Below, in pieces: positions 10,787-21,498 of a DNA stretch of 64,000 bases (positions within the stretch are counted from its first letter, which is position 1; each line of letters begins with the position of its first letter). This DNA comes from Tragulus kanchil (lineage: Eukaryota; Chordata; Mammalia; Artiodactyla; Tragulidae). The position numbers and the translations under genes were made by a program. Location of the stretch: positions 141,629,301 through 141,693,300 of the forward strand of contig JAIOJX010000025.1 of assembly GCA_022376925.1 (NCBI GenBank). Direction: 5' to 3'. The notes below the pieces were generated by a model. That model made no database searches and had not been told where the DNA came from. It saw nothing but the letters and a program-made list of their open reading frames with translations.

Positions 10787-11638
10787 AAAAGGTCAGTTTT
10801 TATTTCAATCCCAAAGAAAGGAAATGCCAAAGAATGTTCAAACTACCATACAGTTGCACTCATTTCACATGCTTGCAAAGTAATGCTCAAAATCCTCCAA
10901 ATTAGGTTCAGCAGTATGTGAACCAAGAACTTCAAGATGTATGAACAAGATTTAGAAAAGGCAGAGGAACCAGAGATCAAATTGCCCACAACTATTGGAT
11001 CATAGAAAAAAAGAAAAAAGACGAGGAGCTGCCTGTGGCTCAAATCATGAGCTACTTATTGCAAATCCAGACTTAAATTGAGACAGTAGGGAAAACTGCT
11101 AGACCATTCAGGTATGTCCTAAGTCAAATCCTTTATGATCATACCATGGAAAAGAGAAATAGTTTCAAGGAATTAGAACTGATAGACAAGAGTACCTGAA
11201 AAACTATGGACAAAGGTTCATAACATTGTACAGCAGATGGTGATGAAAATCATCCACAAGAAAAAGAAATACAAAAAGTCAAAATGGTTGTCTCAGGAGG
11301 TCTTACAAATAGCTGAGAAAAGAGAAGAGAAAGGCAAAGGAGAAAAGGAAAGATATACCCACCTGAATGCAGAGTTCCAGAGAATAACAAGGAGAGATAA
11401 CAAAGCCTTCTGAAGTTAACAATGAAAAGAAATAGAGGAAAACAATAGAATAGTAAAGACTAGAAAACTCTTCAAGAAAACTAGAGATACCAAGGGAACA
11501 TTTCATGCAAAGATGGGCACAATTAAGGACAGAAATAGTATGGATGTAACAGAAGCAGAAGATATTAAGAAGAGGTAGCAAGAATACACCAAAGAACTAT
11601 ACAAAAAAGATTTCAATGGCCCGAATAACCACAATGGT

Positions 11639-11833
11639 GTGATTATTCACCTAGAGCCAGATATCTTGGGATGTGAAGTCAGATTGGCCTTAGGCACCAT
11701 CTCTACAAACAAAGATAGTGGAGGTGATAGAATTCCAGCTGAGCTACTTCAAATCCTAAAAGATGATGCTGTTAAATTGCTACATGCAATATGCCAGCAA
11801 TTTTGGAATACTCAGCAGTGGCCACAAGACTGA
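11639..11833 (+). pseudogene. BovB ORF2 remnant: reverse transcriptase segment (D4 duplicate)
   Basis: Same residues and same terminal nonsense codon as 10592-10786, shifted by 1047 bp. It is a duplicate, not a second LINE. Confidence 0.85.
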
Positions 11834-12055
11834 AAAAGGTCAGTTTTTATTTCAATCCCAAAGAAAGGAAATGCCAAAGAATGTTCAAACTACCATACAG
11901 TTGCACTCATTTCACATGCTTGCAAAGTAATGCTCAAAATCCTCCAAATTAGGTTCAGCAGTATGTGAACCAAGAACTTCAAGATGTATGAACAAGATTT
12001 AGAAAAGGCAGAGGAACCAGAGATCAAATTGCCCACAACTATTGGATCATAGAAA

Positions 12056-12483
12056 GAGCAAGGAAGGCCAGAAAAACATCTACTTCTGCTTCGTTGACTA
12101 CAATAAAGCCTTTGATGGTGTGGATCACAATACACTGTAGAAAACTCTGAAAGAGATGGGAATACCACACCACCTTATCTCGCTCCTGCAAACCTGTATG
12201 CAGGACAAATAACAACAGTTAGAATCAGACATGGAACAATGTAATGGTTCCAAATTGGGAAAGGAATATGTCAAGGCTGTATACCGTCACCATGCTTATT
12301 TAACTTATATACAGAGTACATCATGCAAAATGCTGGTCTGGATGAAGCACAAGCTAGAATCAAGACTGTAGGGAGAAATATCAGTAACCTCAGATATACA
12401 GAAGACACCATCCTTATGGCAGAAAATGAAAAGGAACTGAAGAGCTTCTTGATGAAGGTGAGACAGTGAAAAGGCTGGCTTAA
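12056..12483 (+). pseudogene. BovB reverse transcriptase palm region, catalytic motif degraded
   Basis: Readable BovB blocks: 'aacatctacttctgcttcg', 'gattgac'-equivalent 'gttgactacaataaagcc', 'ggaaaggaatatgtcaagg', 'ttatttaacttatatacag'. The catalytic box expected as Tyr-Ala-Asp-Asp reads Tyr-Thr-Glu-Asp at 12395-12406, so one metal-binding Asp is lost. The duplicate is at 13508-13519. It is followed at 12496 by a SINE. Confidence 0.8.
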
Positions 12484-12495
12484 AACTTAACGTTC

Positions 12496-12827
12496 GGGCT
12501 TCCCTGGTGGTCCAGTGGGTAAGGACACCGCCTTGCATTGCAAGGGGCGCCGGTTCGATCCCTGACCTGGGAAGATCCCACGTGTTGCGGAGCGGCTGGA
12601 CTGATGTGTCCAATTACTGAGCCAGGGCTCTGGAGTGCATGCGCCCAGAGCAGGTGCTCTGCGACAACAGAGGCCACCACGATGGGAGGCCCACATGGGC
12701 CAAAGAACAAAGATGGGTGAAAATGGAGAAATGAAAGACCAATAGAAGTGACCTGTCTGCTCCCCTCCCTCCCCACCCCACCCCCACCAAAATAAATAAA
12801 TAAATAAATCTTTAAAAAAAAAAAAAC
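12496..12827 (+). mobile_element. CHR-2-like SINE (C-rich-tail subfamily), full length, in BovB
   Basis: Complete head, body and tail. The tail runs C-rich (cccctccctccccacc), then (AAAT)n, 'ctttaa' and a long A-run. The target-site duplication 'aacttaacgttc' is at 12484-12495 and 12828-12839. BovB sequence resumes directly after it. Confidence 0.92.
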
Positions 12828-13608
12828 AACTTAACGTTCAAAAAACTAAGATCATGGCATCTGACTCCATCACTACATGGCAAAAAAAATGGGAAAACAG
12901 TGGGAACAGTGACAGACTTTGTTTGGGAGGCTCCAGAATCACTGTGGATGGTGATTGCAGCCATGAAATTAAAAGACACTAACGCCTTGGTTGAAAGCTA
13001 GAATCCTGGACAGTTGCACTCATTTCACATGCTTGCAAAGTAATGCTCAAAATCCTCCAAATTAGGTTCAGCAGTATGTGAACCAAGAACTTCAAGATGT
13101 ATGAACAAGATTTAGAAAAGGCAGAGGAACCAGAGATCAAATTGCCCACAACTATTGGATCATAGAAAGAGCAAGGAAGGCCAGAAAAACATCTACTTCT
13201 GCTTCGTTGACTACAATAAAGCCTTTGATGGTGTGGATCACAATACACTGTAGAAAACTCTGAAAGAGATGGGAATACCACACCACCTTATCTCGCTCCT
13301 GCAAACCTGTATGCAGGACAAATAACAACAGTTAGAATCAGACATGGAACAATGTAATGGTTCCAAATTGGGAAAGGAATATGTCAAGGCTGTATACCGT
13401 CACCATGCTTATTTAACTTATATACAGAGTACATCATGCAAAATGCTGGTCTGGATGAAGCACAAGCTAGAATCAAGACTGTAGGGAGAAATATCAGTAA
13501 CCTCAGATATACAGAAGACACCATCCTTATGGCAGAAAATGAAAAGGAACTGAAGAGCTTCTTGATGAAGGTGAGACAGTGAAAAGGCTGGCTTAAAACT
13601 TAACGTTC

Positions 13609-13940
13609 GGGCTTCCCTGGTGGTCCAGTGGGTAAGGACACCGCCTTGCATTGCAAGGGGCGCCGGTTCGATCCCTGACCTGGGAAGATCCCACGTGTTG
13701 CGGAGCGGCTGGACTGATGTGTCCAATTACTGAGCCAGGGCTCTGGAGTGCATGCGCCCAGAGCAGGTGCTCTGCGACAACAGAGGCCACCACGATGGGA
13801 GGCCCACATGGGCCAAAGAACAAAGATGGGTGAAAATGGAGAAATGAAAGACCAATAGAAGTGACCTGTCTGCTCCCCTCCCTCCCCACCCCACCCCCAC
13901 CAAAATAAATAAATAAATAAATCTTTAAAAAAAAAAAAAC
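13609..13940 (+). mobile_element. CHR-2-like SINE, D5 duplicate of 12496-12827
   Basis: Same insertion, same flanks and same target-site duplication, shifted by 1113 bp. Confidence 0.92.
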
Positions 13941-14338
13941 AACTTAACGTTCAAAAAACTAAGATCATGGCATCTGACTCCATCACTACATGGCAAAAAA
14001 AATGGGAAAACAGTGGGAACAGTGACAGACTTTGTTTGGGAGGCTCCAGAATCACTGTGGATGGTGATTGCAGCCATGAAATTAAAAGACACTAACGCCT
14101 TGGTTGAAAAGCTATGTCAATCCTGGACAGTGCATTAAAAAGCAGAGATACTACTTTACCTACAAAAATCCATATAGTCAAGCTTATGATTTTTCCAGTA
14201 GTCACGTATGAATATAAGTGCTGGACTATAAAAAGGGCTGAGTGCCAAAGAATTGATGCCTTCAAACTGTGGTGCTGGAGAACACAATGTTAACACTATA
14301 GAGTCTTTCAGCCCATTAACATTGTCTCTTCATTTATA

Positions 14339-14552
14339 AGGCTTCCCTCATGGCTCAGATGGTAAAGAATCTGCCTGCAACATGGGAGACCAGGGTTTGA
14401 TTCCTGGGTCAGGAAGATCCCCTGGAGAAGGGCATGGCAACCCACTACAGTATTCTTGCCTGGAGAATTTTATAAATCGAGGAGTGTGGCGGGCTACAGT
14501 ATGGGGTTACAAAGAGTGGGACAAGACTGAGAGACTAACATATACACACACA
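14339..14552 (+). mobile_element. Bov-tA SINE, full length, with target-site duplication
   Basis: 'ggcttccctcatggctcag', 'gtaaagaatctgcctgcaac', 'ggaagatcccctggagaagg', 'gtattcttgcctggagaatt', ending 'gagagactaaca' plus a short TATACACA tail. The 13-bp direct repeat ctcttcatttata flanks it at 14326-14338 and 14553-14565. Confidence 0.92.
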
Positions 14553-14565
14553 CTCTTCATTTATA

Positions 14566-15210
14566 TGTGTTCTTAAAACCTTTAACAACATTTTGCAGTT
14601 TTAACAATGTCTTGCTCATATTTTGATAAATGTATTAATTGAGAGACAGGGTAATTTCCTTGATTCAGTCTCATTGTAACAAATATTTGAAATGATAGAC
14701 CAGTATTTCAACTCATTTACAGCTCATCATTTTATTTGTTAAAGTAAATGTGTCGCTGAGGCATGAAGGCAGGCTGACCCTACTGGAGAGGCCTCCACCA
14801 GCTTTAGCTCTCTCTTTTTCACAGCTTTTTCCCTTTCTTTATCTGTCTTTTAGGCACTGCCATTTTGGACTCCTTCTGTTCTAACTACCTAACATATCTA
14901 TACATTGACCTTACATTTTGTCGTCCTATTAAATTCATGTGTGATTTCTAATAGCTGTTTTGTAGATTATTCAGGGTTGCCTATATATCTATTTGTATTA
15001 TCTATAATTAGAATATTACTTCTCTTATTATCTATATGCCTTTAAGATCTTTTTTTCCCCCTGGCTTAATTGCACAAGCTTGAGGTGTGCTCTGTTGTAA
15101 TGTGAAGTAGATATGCTGAAAGTACACATTGTCTTGTTTCAGATATTATGGGAAAATCATTCATTCAAGGTTTTCATGAGCTCTTCATAGTTTGCTAGAT
15201 CTATAGTAAG
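14566..15210. other. AT-rich spacer, possibly old L1
   Basis: 'cctttaacaacattttgcag' resembles diverged antisense L1, but the rest is not assignable. No coding or RNA signal is seen. Duplicated at about 15667-16311 by D6. Confidence 0.35.
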
Positions 15211-15213
15211 AAT

Positions 15214-15330
15214 TAACCACAGACTGGGTAACAGAAATTTATTTTTTGCCACAGTTTTGGAGACTAAGAAGTCCCGGATCAAAATGTTTGCAAGATTAGT
15301 TCCTACAGAGAGTTGCTGAGTGAAGGACTT
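15214..15330. repeat. Old interspersed repeat fragment, family not assigned
   Basis: 'cacagactgggtaacag', 'aaatttattttttgccacag' and 'aagtcccggatcaaaatg' follow a pattern common in an ancient mammalian repeat (actgggt...cagaaattta...gatcaa). I cannot name the family. Duplicate at 16315-16431. Confidence 0.45.
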
Positions 15331-16530
15331 CTTTCTGAACCTGAGAAGGACCCTGTGGGGCTCCTGGCCATAGAGACACCTTTTTGTCCCCCATTTCTTG
15401 TAATCAAGTGTTGAGCCTATTTGACCGTCCCTGAACGCCAAAGCACAGGTTCAACCAGTTGCTCATCAAGGGAAGAGCAGTCAAGAAACCAGCTGAGCCA
15501 AGATTAAATGGATCAGAGAAGCTCATTTAAATCAAGATTAGGAGTCTGATCTCCTGAGATGTGATCAAGGGCATGCAGGCTCTAGATACACCCTACTCTT
15601 GTCAGCAACCCTACCCTTGAAGCTTACTATAAAATTAAAAATATACACACACACTCTTCATTTATATGTGTTCTTAAAACCTTTAACAACATTTTGCAGT
15701 TTTAACAATGTCTTGCTCATATTTTGATAAATGTATTAATTGAGAGACAGGGTAATTTCCTTGATTCAGTCTCATTGTAACAAATATTTGAAATGATAGA
15801 CCAGTATTTCAACTCATTTACAGCTCATCATTTTATTTGTTAAAGTAAATGTGTCGCTGAGGCATGAAGGCAGGCTGACCCTACTGGAGAGGCCTCCACC
15901 AGCTTTAGCTCTCTCTTTTTCACAGCTTTTTCCCTTTCTTTATCTGTCTTTTAGGCACTGCCATTTTGGACTCCTTCTGTTCTAACTACCTAACATATCT
16001 ATACATTGACCTTACATTTTGTCGTCCTATTAAATTCATGTGTGATTTCTAATAGCTGTTTTGTAGATTATTCAGGGTTGCCTATATATCTATTTGTATT
16101 ATCTATAATTAGAATATTACTTCTCTTATTATCTATATGCCTTTAAGATCTTTTTTTCCCCCTGGCTTAATTGCACAAGCTTGAGGTGTGCTCTGTTGTA
16201 ATGTGAAGTAGATATGCTGAAAGTACACATTGTCTTGTTTCAGATATTATGGGAAAATCATTCATTCAAGGTTTTCATGAGCTCTTCATAGTTTGCTAGA
16301 TCTATAGTAAGAATTAACCACAGACTGGGTAACAGAAATTTATTTTTTGCCACAGTTTTGGAGACTAAGAAGTCCCGGATCAAAATGTTTGCAAGATTAG
16401 TTCCTACAGAGAGTTGCTGAGTGAAGGACTTCTTTCTGAACCTGAGAAGGACCCTGTGGGGCTCCTGGCCATAGAGACACCTTTTTGTCCCCCATTTCTT
16501 GTAATCAAGTGTTGAGCCTATTTGACCGTC

Positions 16531-16905
16531 CCTGAACGCCAAAGCACAGGTTCAACCAGTTGCTCATCAAGGGAAGAGCAGTCAAGAAACCAGCTGAGCC
16601 AAGATTAAATGGATCAGAGAAGCTCATTTAAATCAAGATTAGGAGTCTGATCTCCTGAGATGTGATCAAGGGCATGCAGGCTCTAGATACACCCTAATCT
16701 TGTCAGCAACCCTACCCTTGAATCTTACTATAAAACTCTTCATAGAATCCTCCTGGGTTGGGACACAAAGTTTTCAAGGACAGATATCTGCTGTGTCTCC
16801 CTTTCCCTGGCAAAGCAATAAAGCTTCTAATTTTTACTTAAATTCTGTTCTCTGAGTTTCAATGAGGCACCAGTGCAGAGAAGATGAGCTTAGGCACCAT
16901 TTCCA
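16531..16905 (+). mobile_element. LTR-like fragment, sense (endogenous retrovirus-type), non-coding
   Basis: Contains a TATA-like 'ttactataaaactcttc', 'gggttgggacacaaag', a polyadenylation signal in 'ggcaaagcaataaagctt', and 'ctctgagtttcaatgaggca', the order expected for the U3-R-U5 part of a ruminant ERV LTR. No retroviral coding sequence is seen here. The 5' limit is uncertain. Duplicated by D7 at 17687-18061, and truncated in the D6 left copy at 15430-15634. Confidence 0.55.
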
Positions 16906-17066
16906 TGGTTTGTAGAGGGCTTTGTTCACCCTGTGTCTTCTCGTTCGTTGTCTTTGCTCTGCATATTTCTGTTCCAAATTTCCTCTTATGTTAAGGCAAG
17001 TCGAATTAGAGCAAAGGCCACCCTAATCACCTCATTTTAAATTAATTGGCCCTCCAAAGACCCTAT

Positions 17067-17500
17067 TGTTACAGAATCAAAGCTCCCTTTTCTTGCAGAA
17101 TGACAGGCCAATAAATCCAAAAGATTAGGTGTTAAGGCAGGGAATATGACTTTATTTGGAAAGCAGCTGACCAAGAAGATGGCAGACTAAAGTCCCACAA
17201 TAACCATCTTTTTGGGGTCTGGATGTCAAGATCTTTTATAGAAACAGAGAGAGAGAAGTATGGAGGAACTAAAGTACAAGGCAGAATAGAGAGGAAGAGG
17301 CAATGTGGAAGGAACTTAAAAAGGACCCTCAGTCTTGTAAAATGTCTCCAAGAAATGCCAGACTTGGGCTGGATGTGTTAATTGTTAGTTTCTTGCTGCC
17401 ACTTACAGCAGGTGTTCAGGGTCAGATTATCTCTCTGTGAGCTGAACAAAGGCACTTTAGTTTAACCTTCAGGCTGAGGGACAGCATTCTCAGAGGCAGG
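17067..17500 (-). mobile_element. LTR-like fragment, antisense (gammaretrovirus-like R/U5 pattern), non-coding
   Basis: On the minus strand it shows 'ccaaataaagtcatattccc' (a polyadenylation signal near an R-like start), then 'tggatttattggcctgtca' and 'ggagctttgattctgtaaca', resembling the R/U5 end of ERV1-type LTRs. The U3 side toward 17500 is not clearly bounded. Opposite in orientation to the LTR at 16531-16905, so they are not a pair. Duplicates at 18223-18656 and, partial, 19514-19786. Confidence 0.5.
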
Positions 17501-17527
17501 CTATTATGCATAATTATAATAACAAAC

Positions 17528-17658
17528 AGCTGCTTGATGGCTCAGCTGGGTAACAAATCTACCTGCAATTCAGGAGAAATAGGAGGTGCTTGTTCAAATC
17601 CCTGGGTCATGAAAAATCCCCTGAAGAAGAAAATAGCAACCCACTCCAGTATTCTTGT
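17528..17658 (+). mobile_element. Bov-tA SINE, truncated at the D7 join
   Basis: 'gcttgatggctcagctggg' through 'ccactccagtattcttgt', then cut by the restart of D7. The intact version is at 18684-18895. Confidence 0.8.
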
Positions 17659-18683
17659 AATCAAGTGTTGAGCCTATTTGACCGTCCCTGAACGCCAAAG
17701 CACAGGTTCAACCAGTTGCTCATCAAGGGAAGAGCAGTCAAGAAACCAGCTGAGCCAAGATTAAATGGATCAGAGAAGCTCATTTAAATCAAGATTAGGA
17801 GTCTGATCTCCTGAGATGTGATCAAGGGCATGCAGGCTCTAGATACACCCTAATCTTGTCAGCAACCCTACCCTTGAATCTTACTATAAAACTCTTCATA
17901 GAATCCTCCTGGGTTGGGACACAAAGTTTTCAAGGACAGATATCTGCTGTGTCTCCCTTTCCCTGGCAAAGCAATAAAGCTTCTAATTTTTACTTAAATT
18001 CTGTTCTCTGAGTTTCAATGAGGCACCAGTGCAGAGAAGATGAGCTTAGGCACCATTTCCATGGTTTGTAGAGGGCTTTGTTCACCCTGTGTCTTCTCGT
18101 TCGTTGTCTTTGCTCTGCATATTTCTGTTCCAAATTTCCTCTTATGTTAAGGCAAGTCGAATTAGAGCAAAGGCCACCCTAATCACCTCATTTTAAATTA
18201 ATTGGCCCTCCAAAGACCCTATTGTTACAGAATCAAAGCTCCCTTTTCTTGCAGAATGACAGGCCAATAAATCCAAAAGATTAGGTGTTAAGGCAGGGAA
18301 TATGACTTTATTTGGAAAGCAGCTGACCAAGAAGATGGCAGACTAAAGTCCCACAATAACCATCTTTTTGGGGTCTGGATGTCAAGATCTTTTATAGAAA
18401 CAGAGAGAGAGAAGTATGGAGGAACTAAAGTACAAGGCAGAATAGAGAGGAAGAGGCAATGTGGAAGGAACTTAAAAAGGACCCTCAGTCTTGTAAAATG
18501 TCTCCAAGAAATGCCAGACTTGGGCTGGATGTGTTAATTGTTAGTTTCTTGCTGCCACTTACAGCAGGTGTTCAGGGTCAGATTATCTCTCTGTGAGCTG
18601 AACAAAGGCACTTTAGTTTAACCTTCAGGCTGAGGGACAGCATTCTCAGAGGCAGGCTATTATGCATAATTATAATAACAAAC

Positions 18684-18895
18684 AGCTGCTTGATGGCTCA
18701 GCTGGGTAACAAATCTACCTGCAATTCAGGAGAAATAGGAGGTGCTTGTTCAAATCCCTGGGTCATGAAAAATCCCCTGAAGAAGAAAATAGCAACCCAC
18801 TCCAGTATTCTTGTCTGGAAAATTCCACTGCCAGAGAAGTCTGGTGAGCCACAATCCAAAGGGTGGCAGAGTTGGACACAACTGATGACTAAGCA
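18684..18895 (+). mobile_element. Bov-tA SINE, diverged
   Basis: 'ttgatggctcagctgggta', 'caaatccctgggtcatgaaa', 'ccactccagtattcttgtct', 'gggtggcagagttggacaca', ending 'gatgactaagc'. An older copy judged by its many changes. Duplicate at 19814-20025. Confidence 0.85.
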
Positions 18896-19813
18896 TAATC
18901 TTACTCAAAGCATACCTTTTTGGATCTTGAAAAAATCAGACACTGAGAACAGATGCAATCAAGAGTTCATTGCTCTAAAATGCTTGGAGTTTAGATAGAT
19001 AGATAGACAAATATAAAACAAAAACAACAAAAAAACAAGTCTAAGAGACAAATCCAACAAATCTACCAATTCTGGAAACAGAATCGGTGCTTTCCTACAT
19101 CCTTATCTCTACATATGAAGAATGTACCTTATGATCTGGGGCTCTCAGGGTTAGGACTTAAATATAAGTTTGTTTTCTAGTTGCAGTTTTTGAGAAGAGG
19201 AAGGTGAAAGTGCAGTCATGGTATAGGCATTGACTATTTGAAGAACTGGTATACTCCTCAAAATAAATCATGTAGTACAAAAACTGAGGCAGGAAATTGT
19301 ATGTACAGTATGACCCCAATTCTGTGATAATATTGTGTATTGTCTTAGAGGAAACATCTATCAAAATTAAAAGGTTTTTCACCTAGGTTAAGTTTTTTTC
19401 ATTTTTAATGTTCCATTTTTAATACAAATTGTGCCCCATGTGATTGAAATAGTACGTACTACAGCCATGCCTTTCCTGAAAATGTGTCTCCTTTATTTAG
19501 CATATACTTCATATCAAGATCTTTTATAGAAACAGAGAGAGAAGTATGGAGGAACTAAAGTACAAGGCAGAATAGAGAGGAAGAGGCAATGTGGAAGGAA
19601 CTTAAAAAGGACCCTCAGTCTTGTAAAATGTCTCCAAGAAATGCCAGACTTGGGCTGGATGTGTTAATTGTTAGTTTCTTGCTGCCACTTACAGCAGGTG
19701 TTCAGGGTCAGATTATCTCTCTGTGAGCTGAACAAAGGCACTTTAGTTTAACCTTCAGGCTGAGGGACAGCATTCTCAGAGGCAGGCTATTATGCATAAT
19801 TATAATAACAAAC

Positions 19814-20025
19814 AGCTGCTTGATGGCTCAGCTGGGTAACAAATCTACCTGCAATTCAGGAGAAATAGGAGGTGCTTGTTCAAATCCCTGGGTCATGAAA
19901 AATCCCCTGAAGAAGAAAATAGCAACCCACTCCAGTATTCTTGTCTGGAAAATTCCACTGCCAGAGAAGTCTGGTGAGCCACAATCCAAAGGGTGGCAGA
20001 GTTGGACACAACTGATGACTAAGCA
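19814..20025 (+). mobile_element. Bov-tA SINE, D8 duplicate
   Basis: Same as 18684-18895, shifted by 1130 bp. Confidence 0.85.
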
Positions 20026-20911
20026 TAATCTTACTCAAAGCATACCTTTTTGGATCTTGAAAAAATCAGACACTGAGAACAGATGCAATCAAGAGTTCAT
20101 TGCTCTAAAATGCTTGGAGTTTAGATAGATAGATAGACAAATATAAAACAAAAACAACAAAAAAACAAGTCTAAGAGACAAATCCAACAAATCTACCAAT
20201 TCTGGAAACAGAATCGGTGCTTTCCTACATCCTTATCTCTACATATGAAGAATGTACCTTATGATCTGGGGCTCTCAGGGTTAGGACTTAAATATAAGTT
20301 TGTTTTCTAGTTGCAGTTTTTGAGAAGAGGAAGGTGAAAGTGCAGTCATGGTATAGGCATTGACTATTTGAAGAACTGGTATACTCCTCAAAATAAATCA
20401 TGTAGTACAAAAACTGAGGCAGGAAATTGTATGTACAGTATGACCCCAATTCTGTGATAATATTGTGTATTGTCTTAGAGGAAACATCTATCAAAATTAA
20501 AAGGTTTTTCACCTAGGTTAAGTTTTTTTCATTTTTAATGTTCCATTTTTAATACAAATTGTGCCCCATGTGATTGAAATAGTACGTACTACAGCCATGC
20601 CTTTCCTGAAAATGTGTCTCCTTTATTTAGCATATACTTCATATAATACAGGGCTCAAATTTCCACTCTCAGTGGAGTTAGGAAGAAAAGCCCGTTGGTC
20701 AAGGTTATATATACCTTTTCATTTGAAAATATACATTCACCACTATGTTGATAGTAGCACTGTTTACAATAGCTGGGCCAGGAAGCAAGCTAAATGTCCA
20801 TTTGCAGAGGATTGGATATAGAAGATGTGGTACATATATTCTATGTATATATGTATATGTGTAGATATATACATATATATATGCATACGTGTACATATAT
20901 ACATAGAAAAT

Positions 20912-21030
20912 CTTGTCCAAATCTTGTGCAACCTGATGGATTTAGCTGGCCAGGTTCCTCTGTCCATTGGATTTCCATGGCAATGGAGTCTTTTGCCATT
21001 TCCTTCTACAGGAGAATCTTACTGACTCAA
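20912..21030 (-). mobile_element. Bov-A fragment inside L1, antisense
   Basis: 'caggttcctctgtccattgg', 'atttccatggcaatggagtc' and 'ttgccatttccttctacagg' are reverse Bov-A blocks. L1 continues on both sides, so it is an insertion. Confidence 0.7.
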
Positions 21031-21289
21031 GAATATTACTCATCCATAAAAAAATGAAATGATGCCATTTGCAGTAACATGGATGGACCTGGAAATTATC
21101 ATACCAAGTGAAGTAAGTCATCAAAGGAAAGACATATGCATATGACATCACTTACATATGAGCTAAAATATGACACGAACTTACCTATGAAATAGAATAG
21201 ACACAGAGAATAGAATTGTCCTTACCAAGGGCGATAAGGGGTGGCAGAGGGATGGACTGAGAATTTGGGATTAGCAGATGCAAACTAGT

Positions 21290-21298
21290 GTGTATATA

Positions 21299-21329
<31 letters not shown>

Positions 21330-21340
21330 AGATATATAGA
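21290..21340. repeat. (TA)n/(GATATA)n simple repeat in L1
   Basis: A TA dinucleotide run passes into 'gatata' units in the L1 3' end. Duplicated at about 22412-22462. Confidence 0.85.
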
Positions 21341-21498
21341 ATGTATTAATAACAAAGTCCTACTGCATAGCACAGGGAACTAAATTCAACATCTTATAAT
21401 AAACCATAATAGAAAAGTGCATGAAAAAATCACTTTGCTATACACCAAAAACTCACACAGCAATGATTAAAAATTTTTGTTTTACTCCTTTCCCTTTA

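Larger units (their letters stand above)
9973..12055. repeat. Tandem duplication D4, unit 1047 bp (9973-11008 / 11020-12055)
   Basis: Lies wholly inside BovB. The right copy restarts at 'gacgaggagctgcctg'. About 11 A-rich bases bridge 'catagaaa' and 'gacgagg', a join located in homopolymer A sequence (the left copy is preceded by a run of about 18 A at 9954-9972). Confidence 0.95.
11897..14131. repeat. Tandem duplication D5, unit 1113 bp (11897-13015 / 13010-14131)
   Basis: The join shares 'acagt'. Just before it the left copy is altered ('gaaagctagaatcctggac' versus 'gaaaagctatgtcaatcctg'). Both copies contain the same SINE with the same target-site duplication, so duplication postdates SINE insertion. 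Bases 11897-12055 also lie in D4. Confidence 0.95.
9285..14286 (+). mobile_element. BovB (RTE-clade) LINE, sense, inactive, inflated by D4 and D5
   Basis: The order of landmarks matches BovB: 'ggtgctgtaaagaacaatac', an endonuclease region with VYAPTTNAEEAE, 'ggggactggaatgcaaaag', the reverse transcriptase region (SGGDRIPAELLQILKDDAV), 'ttatttaacttatatacagag', 'actaagatcatggcatctg', and 'gccatgaaattaaaagac'. It stops at about 14286 just after 'aactgtggtgctggagaac', so the 3' end is missing. It carries frameshifts, stops and a YADD-to-YTED change. D4 and D5 repeat internal parts and a CHR-2-like SINE interrupts it. Without these it would be about 2.5 kb. Family known to be ancient and widespread in ruminants. 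Confidence 0.93.
14541..16735. repeat. Tandem duplication D6, unit 1101 bp (14541-15634 / 15642-16735)
   Basis: The right copy begins in the CA-rich tail of the Bov-tA (tatacacacacactcttc). Between 'ttactataaaa' and the restart lie about 7 filler bases (ttaaaaa). Near its end the left copy has 'ctactcttgtc' and 'gaagcttac' where the right copy has 'ctaatcttgtc' and 'gaatcttac', again differences just before the join. Confidence 0.95.
16496..18814. repeat. Tandem duplication D7, unit 1156 bp (16496-17658 / 17652-18814)
   Basis: The join shares 7 bp, 'ttcttgt': the left copy ends within a Bov-tA (ccagtattcttgt) and the right copy restarts at 'ttcttgtaatcaag'. Bases 16496-16735 also lie in D6 and bases 18382-18814 in D8. 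Confidence 0.95.
18382..20644. repeat. Tandem duplication D8, unit about 1130 bp (18382-19514 / 19514-20644)
   Basis: The right copy begins 'tcaagatcttttatagaaac'. Almost no shared bases at the join. At its start the right copy has one GA unit fewer (cagagagagaag versus cagagagagagaag). The unit spans an LTR piece, a Bov-tA and spacer. Confidence 0.95.
20755..21478 (+). mobile_element. L1 3' end, sense, with an antisense Bov-A insert
   Basis: Sense L1 3' landmarks in order: 'gcactgtttacaatagctgg', 'aagctaaatgtccatttgca', 'gatgtggtacatatattc', 'gaatattactcatccataaa', 'ggatggacctggaaattatc', 'agtgaagtaagtcatc', 'ctactgcatagcacaggga', 'tcactttgctatacacc'. An AT-rich stretch and a Bov-A fragment (20912-21030) interrupt it. 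Part is duplicated at 22211-22598. Confidence 0.85.

Noticed and set aside
9285..14286. A near full-length, possibly active ~5-kb LINE
   Set aside because: Length is inflated by two duplications and a SINE; frameshift, nonsense codon, catalytic change and missing 3' end show it is inactive.
15157..15441. 94-residue antisense frame, repeated at 16258-16542
   Set aside because: Lies over an old repeat and the start of an LTR-like piece; the repetition comes from D6, not from selection for a protein.
18690..18998. 102-residue frame repeated at 19820-20128
   Set aside because: Mostly translated Bov-tA; repeated through D8.
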